Below the pieces are notes generated by a model. It was not told the origin of the DNA and made no database searches. It saw nothing but the letters and a program-made list of their open reading frames with translations. This document shows, one piece after another, positions 8,956 through 16,498 of a stretch of DNA of 64,000 nt; the stretch's first letter is position 1; each line of letters starts with the position of its first letter. Position numbers and translations under genes: made by a program. The DNA is from Bacillus sp. CH30_1T (GTDB lineage: Bacteria; Bacillota; Bacilli; Bacillales; Bacillaceae_B), in NCBI RefSeq assembly GCF_008364765.1, contig NZ_VTUY01000001.1, positions 559,526 to 623,525 on the forward strand. The letters are read 5' to 3'.

Positions 8956-9774
8956 TTACCAGCTTGCTGCGGGATTTGTGTTATAGACTTCGCTTAATGT
9001 GGAAAGTGCCGTATCCAGTTCAGGAGTGTGTTCACCTAAACGTCCATTCCCCTTTTTCATGCTTACATTCGGAGGAAAGGATAGTTGAGTGGATTGGAAA
9101 ACCGGTTGAAGGGCAAGCTCCCATCGTTTCGACAAATTCTCTTCTCCTTCGATCAGCGCCATAATTGACATCTCTTTTACCTTTGGCCCAAGGGTGAGTA
9201 CTCCCTGGAATTCATCCAATACTCGTTCAATCGCCTTATTCATTCGCTCCCTTGCTTCACCGCCGGCATTCATTAATTGAATGAACCAGGTTTTCCAGTG
9301 CAGCAGGTGATAATATAATTCTGTGTTGATTTTGATTGCCATTTCGGCAAGTGGTTCATAGGAGGAGTTCTTTAATGAGTCAATTCTTACCTTTTTGGCG
9401 ACGCTGTAGAAATAATGTCTTACAACAGCAAAGGCCCAGTCGTAGCGGGGTTCTTGTAGATAGTGCCCGGGTCCATTCACTTCTTCCAGTAAGATGGCAT
9501 TTCTTCGTTCTGATGCCTTCCTTCCATGTGCCAGTTGGTCCTGATCCCCTTCCCCTAACTCTTCAAGGAGCTGATAGAACATTGTGGCATGCCCCATCGT
9601 GTCTTGATTAATGGATGAAAACGCCACATCCTCTTCAATATGAGGAGCGAGTCCCAGCCATTCAGAACCACGATACGCAAGGATGAAATCATCGTCGGCC
9701 AGTTGATAGAGCAGGCTCAGAAGCGCTTCTTTATAATCTGCGTTCGGGATGTCATTTGGACTATTCACTTTCAT
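8956..9774 (-). CDS. paaC: Phenylacetyl-CoA epoxidase subunit PaaC
   Basis: A 272-residue ferritin-fold protein homologous to PaaC, the structural partner of PaaA (FILAYRGSEWLGLAPHIEEDVAFSSI is typical, followed by NQDTMGHATMFYQLLEELGE). PaaC resembles PaaA but does not carry the catalytic di-iron site. The ATG at 9772-9774 overlaps the paaB stop as ATGA and has GGTG upstream; another ATG at 9796-9798 would add eight residues and overlap paaB further. Co-expressed in the order paaA-paaB-paaC-paaD. Confidence 0.9.
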   Translation of the reverse strand: MKVNSPNDIPNADYKEALLSLLYQLADDDFILAYRGSEWLGLAPHIEEDVAFSSINQDTMGHATMFYQLLEELGEGDQDQLAHGRKASERRNAILLEEVNGPGHYLQEPRYDWAFAVVRHYFYSVAKKVRIDSLKNSSYEPLAEMAIKINTELYYHLLHWKTWFIQLMNAGGEARERMNKAIERVLDEFQGVLTLGPKVKEMSIMALIEGEENLSKRWELALQPVFQSTQLSFPPNVSMKKGNGRLGEHTPELDTALSTLSEVYNTNPAASW

Positions 9775-10136
9775 TTCTTCTTCACCAACTCTCCCCATGA
9801 CATGATTTCTTTCTCATCGAGCATTTCCTGTTCGTACTGTCTCCACTTCTTCTTCAGATAACCGTAGCCTTTGGCGTTCCGGTAATCTTTATTATCAAGA
9901 CGGCCGACACTCTCTCTTTCCTCGGGTGTCATCATCCGGACGTCCGACCGCTTCACAACCCATATATCCGAGACCGGCTCTCTTCTCATGAAATTCTCTT
10001 GAGCCATCACCATGGCAAGCTCATGGTTGGGTGCTAACAGACTGAATTGATGCTGCATCTGCGCCCCGTCCGTCCTCTTACTAAACACTTCAAATTCCTG
10101 ATAAAAGTTCTGCCCCTTGTCAGACATCCTTCTCAT
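9771..10136 (-). CDS. paaB: Phenylacetyl-CoA epoxidase subunit PaaB
   Basis: A 121-residue PaaB homologue (FYQEFEVFSKRTDGAQMQHQ near the start, then the conserved MVMAQENFMRREPVSDIWVV). PaaB bridges two PaaAC heterodimers in the epoxidase complex. Two ATG codons nine bases apart are possible; AAAGG lies directly before the first and about ten bases before the second (10127), so the start is uncertain by three residues. A longer C-terminal tail than the E. coli protein (YLKKKWRQYEQEMLDEKEIM) is visible, as in Gram-positive homologues. Confidence 0.9.
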   Translation of the reverse strand: MRRMSDKGQNFYQEFEVFSKRTDGAQMQHQFSLLAPNHELAMVMAQENFMRREPVSDIWVVKRSDVRMMTPEERESVGRLDNKDYRNAKGYGYLKKKWRQYEQEMLDEKEIMSWGELVKKK

Positions 10137-10142
10137 TCCTTT

Positions 10143-11111
10143 CTAGCTTACTTGGTCACTAGGGCTTAATGCTTCGCGAACCCACGCATTATTGTCGTAG
10201 GATAATTCTCTTAAACGAAGGCGATCCTTTGATTTTGGACCTTTGTTCCGAATGATTTCCTTGAAGCGGTTCCAGTCGGGCTGCTTATAGATCCATAAGT
10301 CCTTTTCTTCATCGAAGTACATCGTCTCATCTGGAAGAGTCAGTCCTAACGACAGCATCCTTGGAACATATTTCGTGAAAAAGTCCTGTCTCAGCTGTTC
10401 ATTTGTTTTCGTCCGGATGTTGTATTTAATGGTGATGTCCTGTTTAGAGGAACCTGTCGTTTTCGCATCACCCGGTCCAAAGAACATAAGAAGCGATTCC
10501 CACCAGCGGTCAACTGCATCCTGAACTAATGCTCTTTGATCGGGAGTTCCTTCTGCCAGAGCCATGATGATGGCTTCACCATGCTGTGCGTGGAACACTT
10601 CTTCCGCACAAATTCGTTTAAGCGCCCGGGCATATGGACCGTATGAAGCATGGAGCATATTCGTCTGTGTGATGATCGCTGCCCCGTCCACAAGCCAGCC
10701 GATCAATCCAGCGTCTCCCCAGGTAGGTGCTTCCATGTGAAAGACGTTATGAAACTTTAAATCTCCTGAAAACAAATCTTTCATAATGTGCTCACGTGTT
10801 TTCCCGTAAGGCTTCATTAAATCTTCCGCTACACGAAGCAAAAGCTGTCCATGGCCCATCTCGTCCTGAACCTTCGCCATGATTCCAAGCTTCCTTCTTA
10901 GTGTAGGTGCTTTCGGTACCCACTCTTTCTCGGGAAGCGCCCCCATGATTTCACTGATCCCATGCATGGATATCAGCTTGATCAGTGCATTCCGATACTC
11001 ATCAGGCATCCAATCATCCGCTTCAATCTTTTCATCATTTTCAATCTTTCTCATAAAATGAGTCATACGCTCTTCTTCCGTCAGATGTTGGTTTGATAAT
11101 ACGTCACTCAC
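10143..11111 (-). CDS. paaA: Phenylacetyl-CoA epoxidase catalytic subunit PaaA
   Basis: A 322-residue di-iron oxygenase subunit. Ferritin-like iron-binding signatures are seen in AKVQDEMGHGQ (about 79-89) and RICAEEVFHAQHGE (about 173-186), both of the E-x2-H type. It inserts one oxygen atom of O2 into the aromatic ring of phenylacetyl-CoA. The start is a GTG with a strong AAAGGAGGAG eight bases upstream. It heads the paaABCD block. A 10-base perfect inverted repeat covers its promoter region, 14 to 54 bases upstream of the start codon. The partner reductase gene paaE is absent from this cluster. Confidence 0.94.
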   Translation of the reverse strand: MSDVLSNQHLTEEERMTHFMRKIENDEKIEADDWMPDEYRNALIKLISMHGISEIMGALPEKEWVPKAPTLRRKLGIMAKVQDEMGHGQLLLRVAEDLMKPYGKTREHIMKDLFSGDLKFHNVFHMEAPTWGDAGLIGWLVDGAAIITQTNMLHASYGPYARALKRICAEEVFHAQHGEAIIMALAEGTPDQRALVQDAVDRWWESLLMFFGPGDAKTTGSSKQDITIKYNIRTKTNEQLRQDFFTKYVPRMLSLGLTLPDETMYFDEEKDLWIYKQPDWNRFKEIIRNKGPKSKDRLRLRELSYDNNAWVREALSPSDQVS

Positions 11112-11124
11112 TGTAGCTCCTCCT

Positions 11125-11165
11125 TTATCACACAGTTAATACGCGGGTGCTATATTGTGTGATAA
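11125..11165. promoter_or_regulatory. Proposed PaaX operator over the paaA promoter
   Basis: TTATCACACA (11125-11134) and TGTGTGATAA (11156-11165) form a perfect 10-base inverted repeat with 21 bases between; the outer six bases are TTATCA-N29-TGATAA. On the minus strand a weak promoter (TTGAGA, 18 bases, TATAGC) overlaps it, so binding would block transcription. In RNA the arms could also form a stem ending next to the paaA ribosome binding site. Confidence 0.6.
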
Positions 11166-11184
11166 CTATTTTTCTCAAAAAAAT

Positions 11185-12510
11185 TTATTGAAACATGGCT
11201 TCTCCTCTAAGATCCACAATCCGGATGGCTTTCCCTTCTGAACGGGGGATTTCTTTCGGTTCCCTGATTTTCACATCCATGGAAACATAGCAACGATCTT
11301 TCATGAGGCTTTTCACTCTTGCTTCCAATTGATTGAATCCTTCATTCTTTATGTCTTGAGACATTCCTTGGTAGCATTCATCCGTTACCTCAACCTGCAA
11401 CTCCACCAAATCGAGTGCCCCTTTTTTCTTTAAGTGAACCTGATAATGTGGTGCAAGCTCACTTATCTGAAGCAGGAAGTGTTCCATTTCTGATGGAAAC
11501 ACGTTCACTCCCCTGATGATGAGCATGTCATCCACTCTTCCCTTGACACGTGACATCTTCACCGTCGTTCTTCCACACGAGCATCTCCCGTGCTTAATCG
11601 AAGCAATATCACCGGTTCTATAACGGATGATTGGAAAGGCTTCCTTCGTTAAACTTGTAAACACAAGCTCACCGACTTCCCCCTCTGGTAAAGGCTCTAA
11701 CGTATCAGGGTTAATGACCTCCACTAGGAAATGATCCTCTGCAATATGAAGTCCATCCTGAGCTTCGTGGCATTCCATGGCAACTCCCGGGCCGATGACT
11801 TCACTTAAGCCATAAATGTCACACGCTTTAATATCGAGCTTTCTCTCCAACGTTTCTCTCATTGCATTTGACCAGGGCTCGGCCCCGAATATTCCATATC
11901 GTAAGGTTAGTGAAGCCGGATCCTTCCCTTGCGCCTCCATTGTTTCTGCTAAATTGAGGACGTAGGATGGCGTGCCGCATATGACCGTCGGCTGGAAGTC
12001 TTCCAGCAAGGTTATTTGCCTGGACATGTTTCCGCCTGATACCGGCACCGTGATCATCCCAAGCTTCTCACTTCCATAATGAAGTCCCAAACCTCCTGTA
12101 AACAGTCCGTATCCGTATGCATTATGCAGGACGTCCCCCGATTTTCCACCTGACATGGCAATGGCACGGGCCACAATTTCTCCCCACATGTTGATATCGT
12201 TCTGGGTATACCCTACAACCGTTGGCTTTCCACTTGTTCCGGAAGATGCATGGACCCTTACCATTTCTTCACGCTTGACAGCGAACAGGCCAAAAGGGTA
12301 ATGATCGCGTAAATCCCCCTTTTTTGTAAGCGGTAACATTTTGAGGTTTGACAAAGACTTTATATCCTGTGGTTTCAGACCTCTCAGGTCAAATTGTTCA
12401 CGGTAAAAAGGGACTCGTTCATACACATAAGCAGCAATATGTTGTAATCTCTCTAGTTGAAGGCGTTCCATTTGCGATCGACTGGCAGTTTCAATCTCAT
12501 GCAATATCAA
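11185..12510 (-). CDS. paaK: Phenylacetate-CoA ligase PaaK
   Basis: A 441-residue adenylate-forming enzyme that activates phenylacetate with ATP and CoA, the first step of the pathway. The phosphate-binding loop SSGTSGKP is at 89-96; AEPWS (around 215), YGLSEV and the YRTGD motif follow, and the small C-terminal domain carries KGRVDDMLIIRG. Translation most likely starts at a TTG (complement of CAA at 12508-12510) with AGGAGGT eight bases upstream. It is separated from paaA by 73 bases containing the proposed operator, so it may be expressed from its own AT-rich upstream region. Confidence 0.93.
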   Translation of the reverse strand: MILHEIETASRSQMERLQLERLQHIAAYVYERVPFYREQFDLRGLKPQDIKSLSNLKMLPLTKKGDLRDHYPFGLFAVKREEMVRVHASSGTSGKPTVVGYTQNDINMWGEIVARAIAMSGGKSGDVLHNAYGYGLFTGGLGLHYGSEKLGMITVPVSGGNMSRQITLLEDFQPTVICGTPSYVLNLAETMEAQGKDPASLTLRYGIFGAEPWSNAMRETLERKLDIKACDIYGLSEVIGPGVAMECHEAQDGLHIAEDHFLVEVINPDTLEPLPEGEVGELVFTSLTKEAFPIIRYRTGDIASIKHGRCSCGRTTVKMSRVKGRVDDMLIIRGVNVFPSEMEHFLLQISELAPHYQVHLKKKGALDLVELQVEVTDECYQGMSQDIKNEGFNQLEARVKSLMKDRCYVSMDVKIREPKEIPRSEGKAIRIVDLRGEAMFQ

Positions 12511-12594
12511 CGTATCGACCTCCTGTCACAATATAAAATATATTTATATAACGTTATTAATTCGTTTATGTAAATATGTGTTATATTCATCTAC

Positions 12595-12936
12595 TCAAAA
12601 GATAACGTTTCTGCTGAACATTGTCAATATATTTTCAGAAAATTTCATCAAAGCAAATTCGGGGACGGATAGGAGAGAAGCGAGCTTGTAGTGCCAAATC
12701 GTGCACCAACATTTCTTCTTCCTAATACACCAAAGGTTCACCCCAAAAGAAGGACATCCCATACCAATTCGCTTACTTTTTTCAAAATCATCCACAGCAA
12801 ATTCGAAATGCACGGTGTTATGATCACTATCTTCAATGTAGAAATTCCGACCATTTATCAAGAACTTTGTTTCACTTGAGCCCCGTTCTTCAACCTTCAT
12901 TCCAATGATATTCGTGTAAAATTTATGAAGTTTCAT
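12595..12936 (-). pseudogene. Decayed VOC (glyoxalase/bleomycin-resistance fold) protein
   Basis: The minus strand encodes KFYTNIIGMKVEERG followed by FLINGRNFYIEDSD and TVHFEFAVDDFEKSK, which reads like a VOC-superfamily domain. It lacks the usual first strand before KFYTNIIG and any good ribosome binding site, appears to have lost a few residues after FEKSK, and its C-terminal part looks out of frame: a neighbouring frame gives the more natural EEEMLVHDLALQARFS, interrupted by a stop. I read it as a gene remnant. A functional diverged protein is less likely. Confidence 0.45.
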
Positions 12937-12965
12937 TTGTATGAGGTACGAAAAACCAACTAATA

Positions 12966-12998
12966 AAAAGCTTGCTTTGAAATTCAAAGCAAGCTTTT
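12966..12998 (-). terminator. Terminator of the MFS exporter gene
   Basis: AAAAGCTTGCTTTGAA (12966-12981) pairs with TTCAAAGCAAGCTTTT (12983-12998), just past the stop of the leftward MFS gene. Confidence 0.85.
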
Positions 12999-13002
12999 CT
13001 TA

Positions 13003-14601
13003 TTATTCAGTAGCCGGTTTAAGCGTTGTCTCCTCTTTGAGCGCTTCTTCCTGCAACTCTTTATCTCGTTTAATTCTTCCATTGCCGACTGATAGGGCTA
13101 CTCCTACGCCAATAGCGATGAATATTAAACCTGTTAAGAATACAGTTGTGAAGGCATCAGACCATGCTGTTTCAATGGAAGCAATCACGATGCTGCCTAC
13201 CACTTTCGGAACATCCAGTAAACCTGGTGTTACAAGCAGTCCGAACAGGGCATCTGTTTTCTCACTTAACCCTGCAAGAATCTGACTTGCAGCTGGATTA
13301 TCCTGCTGTGCCGTCACTTCCTTCATATTCTCTTGAAGTGATTGATTCATAACGGCATTCAATACTGTAATCCCAATCGTTCCACCGATCGAACGGAAGA
13401 AGGTGGCCGATGATGTGACAGCCCCCAATCGGGACTTAGGGAATTCATTTTGAACAGCAATCATAAGTGTTGGCATCACCAGACCCATTCCAAATCCCAT
13501 GACCACCATAAAAAAGTATGCTGTATATTCTTTAGAATCCGGTCCCATCGTACTCATCAAGAAAAAGCCGACTACTGTAGTGAGCATACCTGCCGTAAGA
13601 ACGGTGCGGTATTTCAGTTTCAGTAATAATCTGCCCCCGATGATGCTTGCCAAAATCATCGCGATCATCATTGGAGTCATGGTAGAACCTGCCTGGGTTG
13701 GTGTAACCCCGAGAATCCCCTGCATGAACATCGGTACAAACATAATCGCTCCGAACATTCCTAATCCAAGCAGGAAACCTAACGCATTCGTCGTCGCAAA
13801 CACTCTATTCTTAAAAAGGCTTAGATCCAGGATCGGTTCTTTTGCTTTGTTTTCGATGAAACCAAACAGAAGCAGTAATACGATGGATCCCCCAAAGATC
13901 AGAAAGCTTGTTCCTGACGCCCACTCGAATTTGTCTCCACCGAAATTCAACCCTATCAGTAAAAGCACTAACGCCGGAATCAGGGTAATGATCCCTAAAT
14001 AATCTATGCTCACCTTATCTGTCGGGCGTCCAACGTTTTCATACTTCAAACCGACGAACAATAGAAGCGCTGATAATAAACCAAATGGGACGTTAATCAA
14101 GAAAATCCAGTGCCAGCTGATTGTATCAACGATAAAGCCTCCAATAAATGGACCGATTACGGAGCTTAGTCCGAATAACGCTCCAAACACCCCCTGCCAC
14201 TTGGCGCGCTGCTCAGCCGTGAAGATATCCCCAATGATCGTTTGGGATAGAGGCATGATCATTCCTCCGCCAATCCCTTGAAGACCGCGATATAACACAA
14301 GCTGTTCCATGGAAGTGGCCGTTGCACATAATCCTGATCCAATGATAAAAATGATGACACCGATTAAATACAATAATCTCCTGCCATATAAATCCGATAA
14401 CTTCCCGACAATCGGAGTAACGGTAGTAGAAGTAATCAGATAAGCCGTGGTCACCCACGCAAAAATGGAAAAACCGTTCAATTCAGCAATGATCGTTGGC
14501 ATCGCTGTCCCTACTACGGTTTGTTCGAGGGCACTAAAGAACATCCCTATGATTAAGCCGGTCAGAACTAAGCGTTTATTGATCCCTGGTTGTATGGACA
14601 T
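13003..14601 (-). CDS. 14-TM multidrug MFS exporter (DHA2 type)
   Basis: A 532-residue drug:proton antiporter of the DHA2 (EmrB/QacA) type with about 14 membrane segments. Motif A-like KLSDLYGRRLLYL (about 66-78), motif B-like LYRGLQGIGGGM (about 104-115) and motif C-like GPFIGGF (about 149-155) are present, together with the N-terminal ALEQTVVGTAMPTI signature of this subfamily. It sits 15 bases downstream of a MarR-family gene, so the pair is probably one operon in which MarR controls export of a toxic compound. Substrates cannot be deduced. Confidence 0.92.
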   Translation of the reverse strand: MSIQPGINKRLVLTGLIIGMFFSALEQTVVGTAMPTIIAELNGFSIFAWVTTAYLITSTTVTPIVGKLSDLYGRRLLYLIGVIIFIIGSGLCATATSMEQLVLYRGLQGIGGGMIMPLSQTIIGDIFTAEQRAKWQGVFGALFGLSSVIGPFIGGFIVDTISWHWIFLINVPFGLLSALLLFVGLKYENVGRPTDKVSIDYLGIITLIPALVLLLIGLNFGGDKFEWASGTSFLIFGGSIVLLLLFGFIENKAKEPILDLSLFKNRVFATTNALGFLLGLGMFGAIMFVPMFMQGILGVTPTQAGSTMTPMMIAMILASIIGGRLLLKLKYRTVLTAGMLTTVVGFFLMSTMGPDSKEYTAYFFMVVMGFGMGLVMPTLMIAVQNEFPKSRLGAVTSSATFFRSIGGTIGITVLNAVMNQSLQENMKEVTAQQDNPAASQILAGLSEKTDALFGLLVTPGLLDVPKVVGSIVIASIETAWSDAFTTVFLTGLIFIAIGVGVALSVGNGRIKRDKELQEEALKEETTLKPATE

Positions 14602-14616
14602 AATATGTTTCTCTCC

Positions 14617-15075
14617 TTATTCTTCTGTTGATTGATTTTCCACGGCTGAAGCGAGCTTTTCATATATCATGACAAGTTGATTGACATCTTTTTCATCAAG
14701 AAAAGCCAGATAACGGGAAAAAATTTCTCTTCTTTTGGCTTTCGCCTTCTCAAAAACCTCACGCCCCGCCGCTGTTAGATCCAATTTTACGATGCGTCGG
14801 TCCTTTTCATCCCTTTCCCGGGTGACAAAGTCATTTTTGAGTAATCGGTCGATCATGACCGTAATCGCACTGGGCTTTACGTCCAGCCTATCTGCAAGCT
14901 CCGTCGATTTTGTACCTTCTGATTCAGATAAGAGATAAAGAATATAAAACTGAGGACCTGTTATATTCATTTCATTTAATGAAGAAGTCAGATCTTGTTG
15001 AATATGTCTGTTCGAGATTTGAAATGCATTGAACAATCGATCTATATAAGAATGCTGGATATACTTCGGGTCCAT
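14617..15075 (-). CDS. MarR family transcriptional regulator
   Basis: A 152-residue winged-helix protein of the MarR family: the ELADRLDVKPSAITVMIDRL recognition region (about 59-78) and the wing FVTRERDEKDRRIVKLDLT (about 82-100) are clear. The start is preceded by GGAGGAGC. It is the first gene of a two-gene operon with the multidrug exporter, and a perfect inverted repeat about 30-55 bases upstream is a likely autoregulatory site. The ligand is unknown. Confidence 0.93.
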   Translation of the reverse strand: MDPKYIQHSYIDRLFNAFQISNRHIQQDLTSSLNEMNITGPQFYILYLLSESEGTKSTELADRLDVKPSAITVMIDRLLKNDFVTRERDEKDRRIVKLDLTAAGREVFEKAKAKRREIFSRYLAFLDEKDVNQLVMIYEKLASAVENQSTEE

Positions 15076-15102
15076 TTTGCTCCTCCACTTCTATTCACAC
15101 CA

Positions 15103-15129
15103 TTAATATTTAACCTATTTAAATATTAA
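15103..15129. promoter_or_regulatory. Candidate MarR operator
   Basis: TTAATATTTA (15103-15112) and TAAATATTAA (15120-15129) are perfect inverted arms around seven bases, with a flanking ACCTA/TAGGT pair. The size, AT-richness and position just upstream of marR are typical for MarR-family autoregulation. Confidence 0.6.
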
Positions 15130-15321
15130 TTAGGTTAGGTAAAAAAGTCAACTTTTTTTTCTCTCCAATATTCGTTCAAAAAAAGTCAGAAAAAATTCAT
15201 AATAAAAACTTTTATACGTAAATGCTTACATTTAAATTTCCCATTTACATCCTAGTATTCACTCTTTACAATCGGGTTGATTGTTTTTCAACTACTGTTA
15301 CTGAAAGGAGCTTGCTCCACG

Positions 15322-15646
15322 ATGAAACAAGTTCAATCCCTACTAAACATTACTCTTGGCGCTTTCTTGATTGCATTGATTCAATGAAAACAAAGAAATG
15401 GTGATCATAAGCGAACACAGTGAGGAAATTAAGCAATTTATCGTTGGAGACCTTAAAAAAGGGGCCACTCTCCATTCAGCAAAAGGGGCTTTTTCAGATG
15501 ACCAAAAAGAAGTCATCACAACCATTCTTGGTCGTAAAGAATTCTCGAAATTGAAATCATATATTCAATCGACCGATGATAAAGCATTTATCACCGTACA
15601 CAGCATGAACGAAATTTGGGGACAGAATTTTAAATCATTTGCTTAA
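15322..15646 (+). pseudogene. YitT-family membrane protein gene with its middle deleted
   Basis: A good ribosome binding site (GAAAGGAG) and ATG at 15322 begin a YitT-like N-terminus, MKQVQSLLNITLGAFLIALI, which stops at 15385-15387. In another frame the DNA then gives FNENKEMVIISEHSEEI and the C-terminal DUF2179 domain (KGATLHSAKGAFS, TVHSMNEIWG) up to 15646. The membrane region between (normally about 180-200 residues) is missing and the junction near 15370-15390 is out of frame. The DUF2179 part might still be made from the ATG at 15398, but it has no good ribosome binding site. A strong terminator follows. Confidence 0.75.
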
Positions 15647-15714
15647 AAGGCTGATCCGGTCAGGTGTCATTTTAAGAATTTTGGGACACCTGATTTTGGA
15701 TCAGCCTTTTTTTC
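15645..15714 (+). terminator. Two-tier terminator after the YitT remnant
   Basis: AAAAGGCTGATCC pairs with GGATCAGCCTTTT, and inside it CAGGTGTC pairs with GACACCTG; the stem ends in a run of T residues. Confidence 0.9.
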
Positions 15715-15751
15715 GTATATGATAGACATTATGAAATAATAGATTGAATGG

Positions 15752-16444
15752 ATGATGAACGTGAAGAAGAGACAAACCGCAGAGTTTAGAGTCTATGGGC
15801 AACTGAAGGATGCCTTACTTGCCAGAAAGATCGCTCCGGGAACCCAGCTTGTGGAACAAATCATCTCTCTGAAGATGAATGTAAGCAGAACTCCCATCCG
15901 ACATGCGTTGAAACGACTGGAAGCCGAAGGACTGGTTCAGATCATTCCGAATCGGGGCGCATTTGTCGTCCATCCCACAAAAGAAGAGATTATATCTTTC
16001 TTTGAATTAAGGAAAGAACTAGAATTCCTTACTGTCAAATACGGCCTCCCAAAGGTGAAAAAATCGCATATGTCAAAGCTTTATGCGTTTCTTGAAGATG
16101 AGCAGGAAACCTACAAACAAAAGGATCTGTTAAAATACGTCGAGCTCAATAAACAGTTTCATTTATTTCTCGCAGAGGTCAGCGGGAATAAATTCCTGAT
16201 ACGATATATGGATGAAATGCTTACTCAGTCTAACGTCTATCTGTTTTTATTTGATGTGTTTTATCATGTTGAACCAGGTGAGAACGTCCGTTTTCGCGAA
16301 CATGAAGAAATGGTAAAAGCGATTGAAAACAAAGATCAGCAAACTTTGTTGGAACTGATCGACCTCCATATGAAGCATAGTTTTGATGATTTACAATTGG
16401 AGGATAATGGGTATTCCTCTCTTGAAACTGTTTTAGTAGATTAA
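15752..16444 (+). CDS. GntR family regulator with FCD ligand domain
   Basis: A 230-residue FadR-subfamily regulator. The N-terminal winged helix shows LVEQIISLKMNVSRTPIRHALKRLEAEGLV (about 30-58) and the wing PNRGAFV. The C-terminal FCD domain is all-helical and keeps likely metal or ligand residues in LNKQFHLFLAEVSGN, RFREHEEMVKAI and DLHMKHSFDDL. Such regulators usually sense organic acids or related metabolites. It stands alone between terminators, and no target operon is evident. The ribosome binding site is weak, so the start at the first or second ATG is uncertain. Confidence 0.88.
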   Translation: MMNVKKRQTAEFRVYGQLKDALLARKIAPGTQLVEQIISLKMNVSRTPIRHALKRLEAEGLVQIIPNRGAFVVHPTKEEIISFFELRKELEFLTVKYGLPKVKKSHMSKLYAFLEDEQETYKQKDLLKYVELNKQFHLFLAEVSGNKFLIRYMDEMLTQSNVYLFLFDVFYHVEPGENVRFREHEEMVKAIENKDQQTLLELIDLHMKHSFDDLQLEDNGYSSLETVLVD

Positions 16445-16452
16445 TACGTGCA

Positions 16453-16494
16453 AAAAGCCGGTTCCCACTTGTCTTTGCGGGGGAATCGGCTTTT
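16453..16494. terminator. Bidirectional terminator
   Basis: AAAAGCCGGTTCCC (16453-16466) pairs, with one G-U, to GGGAATCGGCTTTT (16481-16494), between the GntR gene and the convergent ABC-F gene. Confidence 0.8.
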
Positions 16495-16498
16495 ACAA

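Noticed and set aside
11125..11165. Reading the paaA upstream inverted repeat as a terminator of paaK
   Set aside because: No T run follows the stem on the minus strand and the loop is 21 bases long; the matching repeat at paaX makes an operator more likely.
2..12600. Recent horizontal transfer of the paa cluster
   Set aside because: No tRNA, integrase, att-like repeats or clear change of base composition was seen at its borders; paa clusters are also common in this bacterial group.
12541..12610. A third PaaX site upstream of paaK
   Set aside because: The best match (TTATGT-N28-AGATAA) deviates in both sequence and spacing, so I do not claim it.
15222..15404. 60-codon open frame upstream of the YitT remnant
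   Set aside because: No ribosome binding site at its ATG; the real start signal in this stretch belongs to another frame (ATG 15322) that matches the YitT N-terminus.
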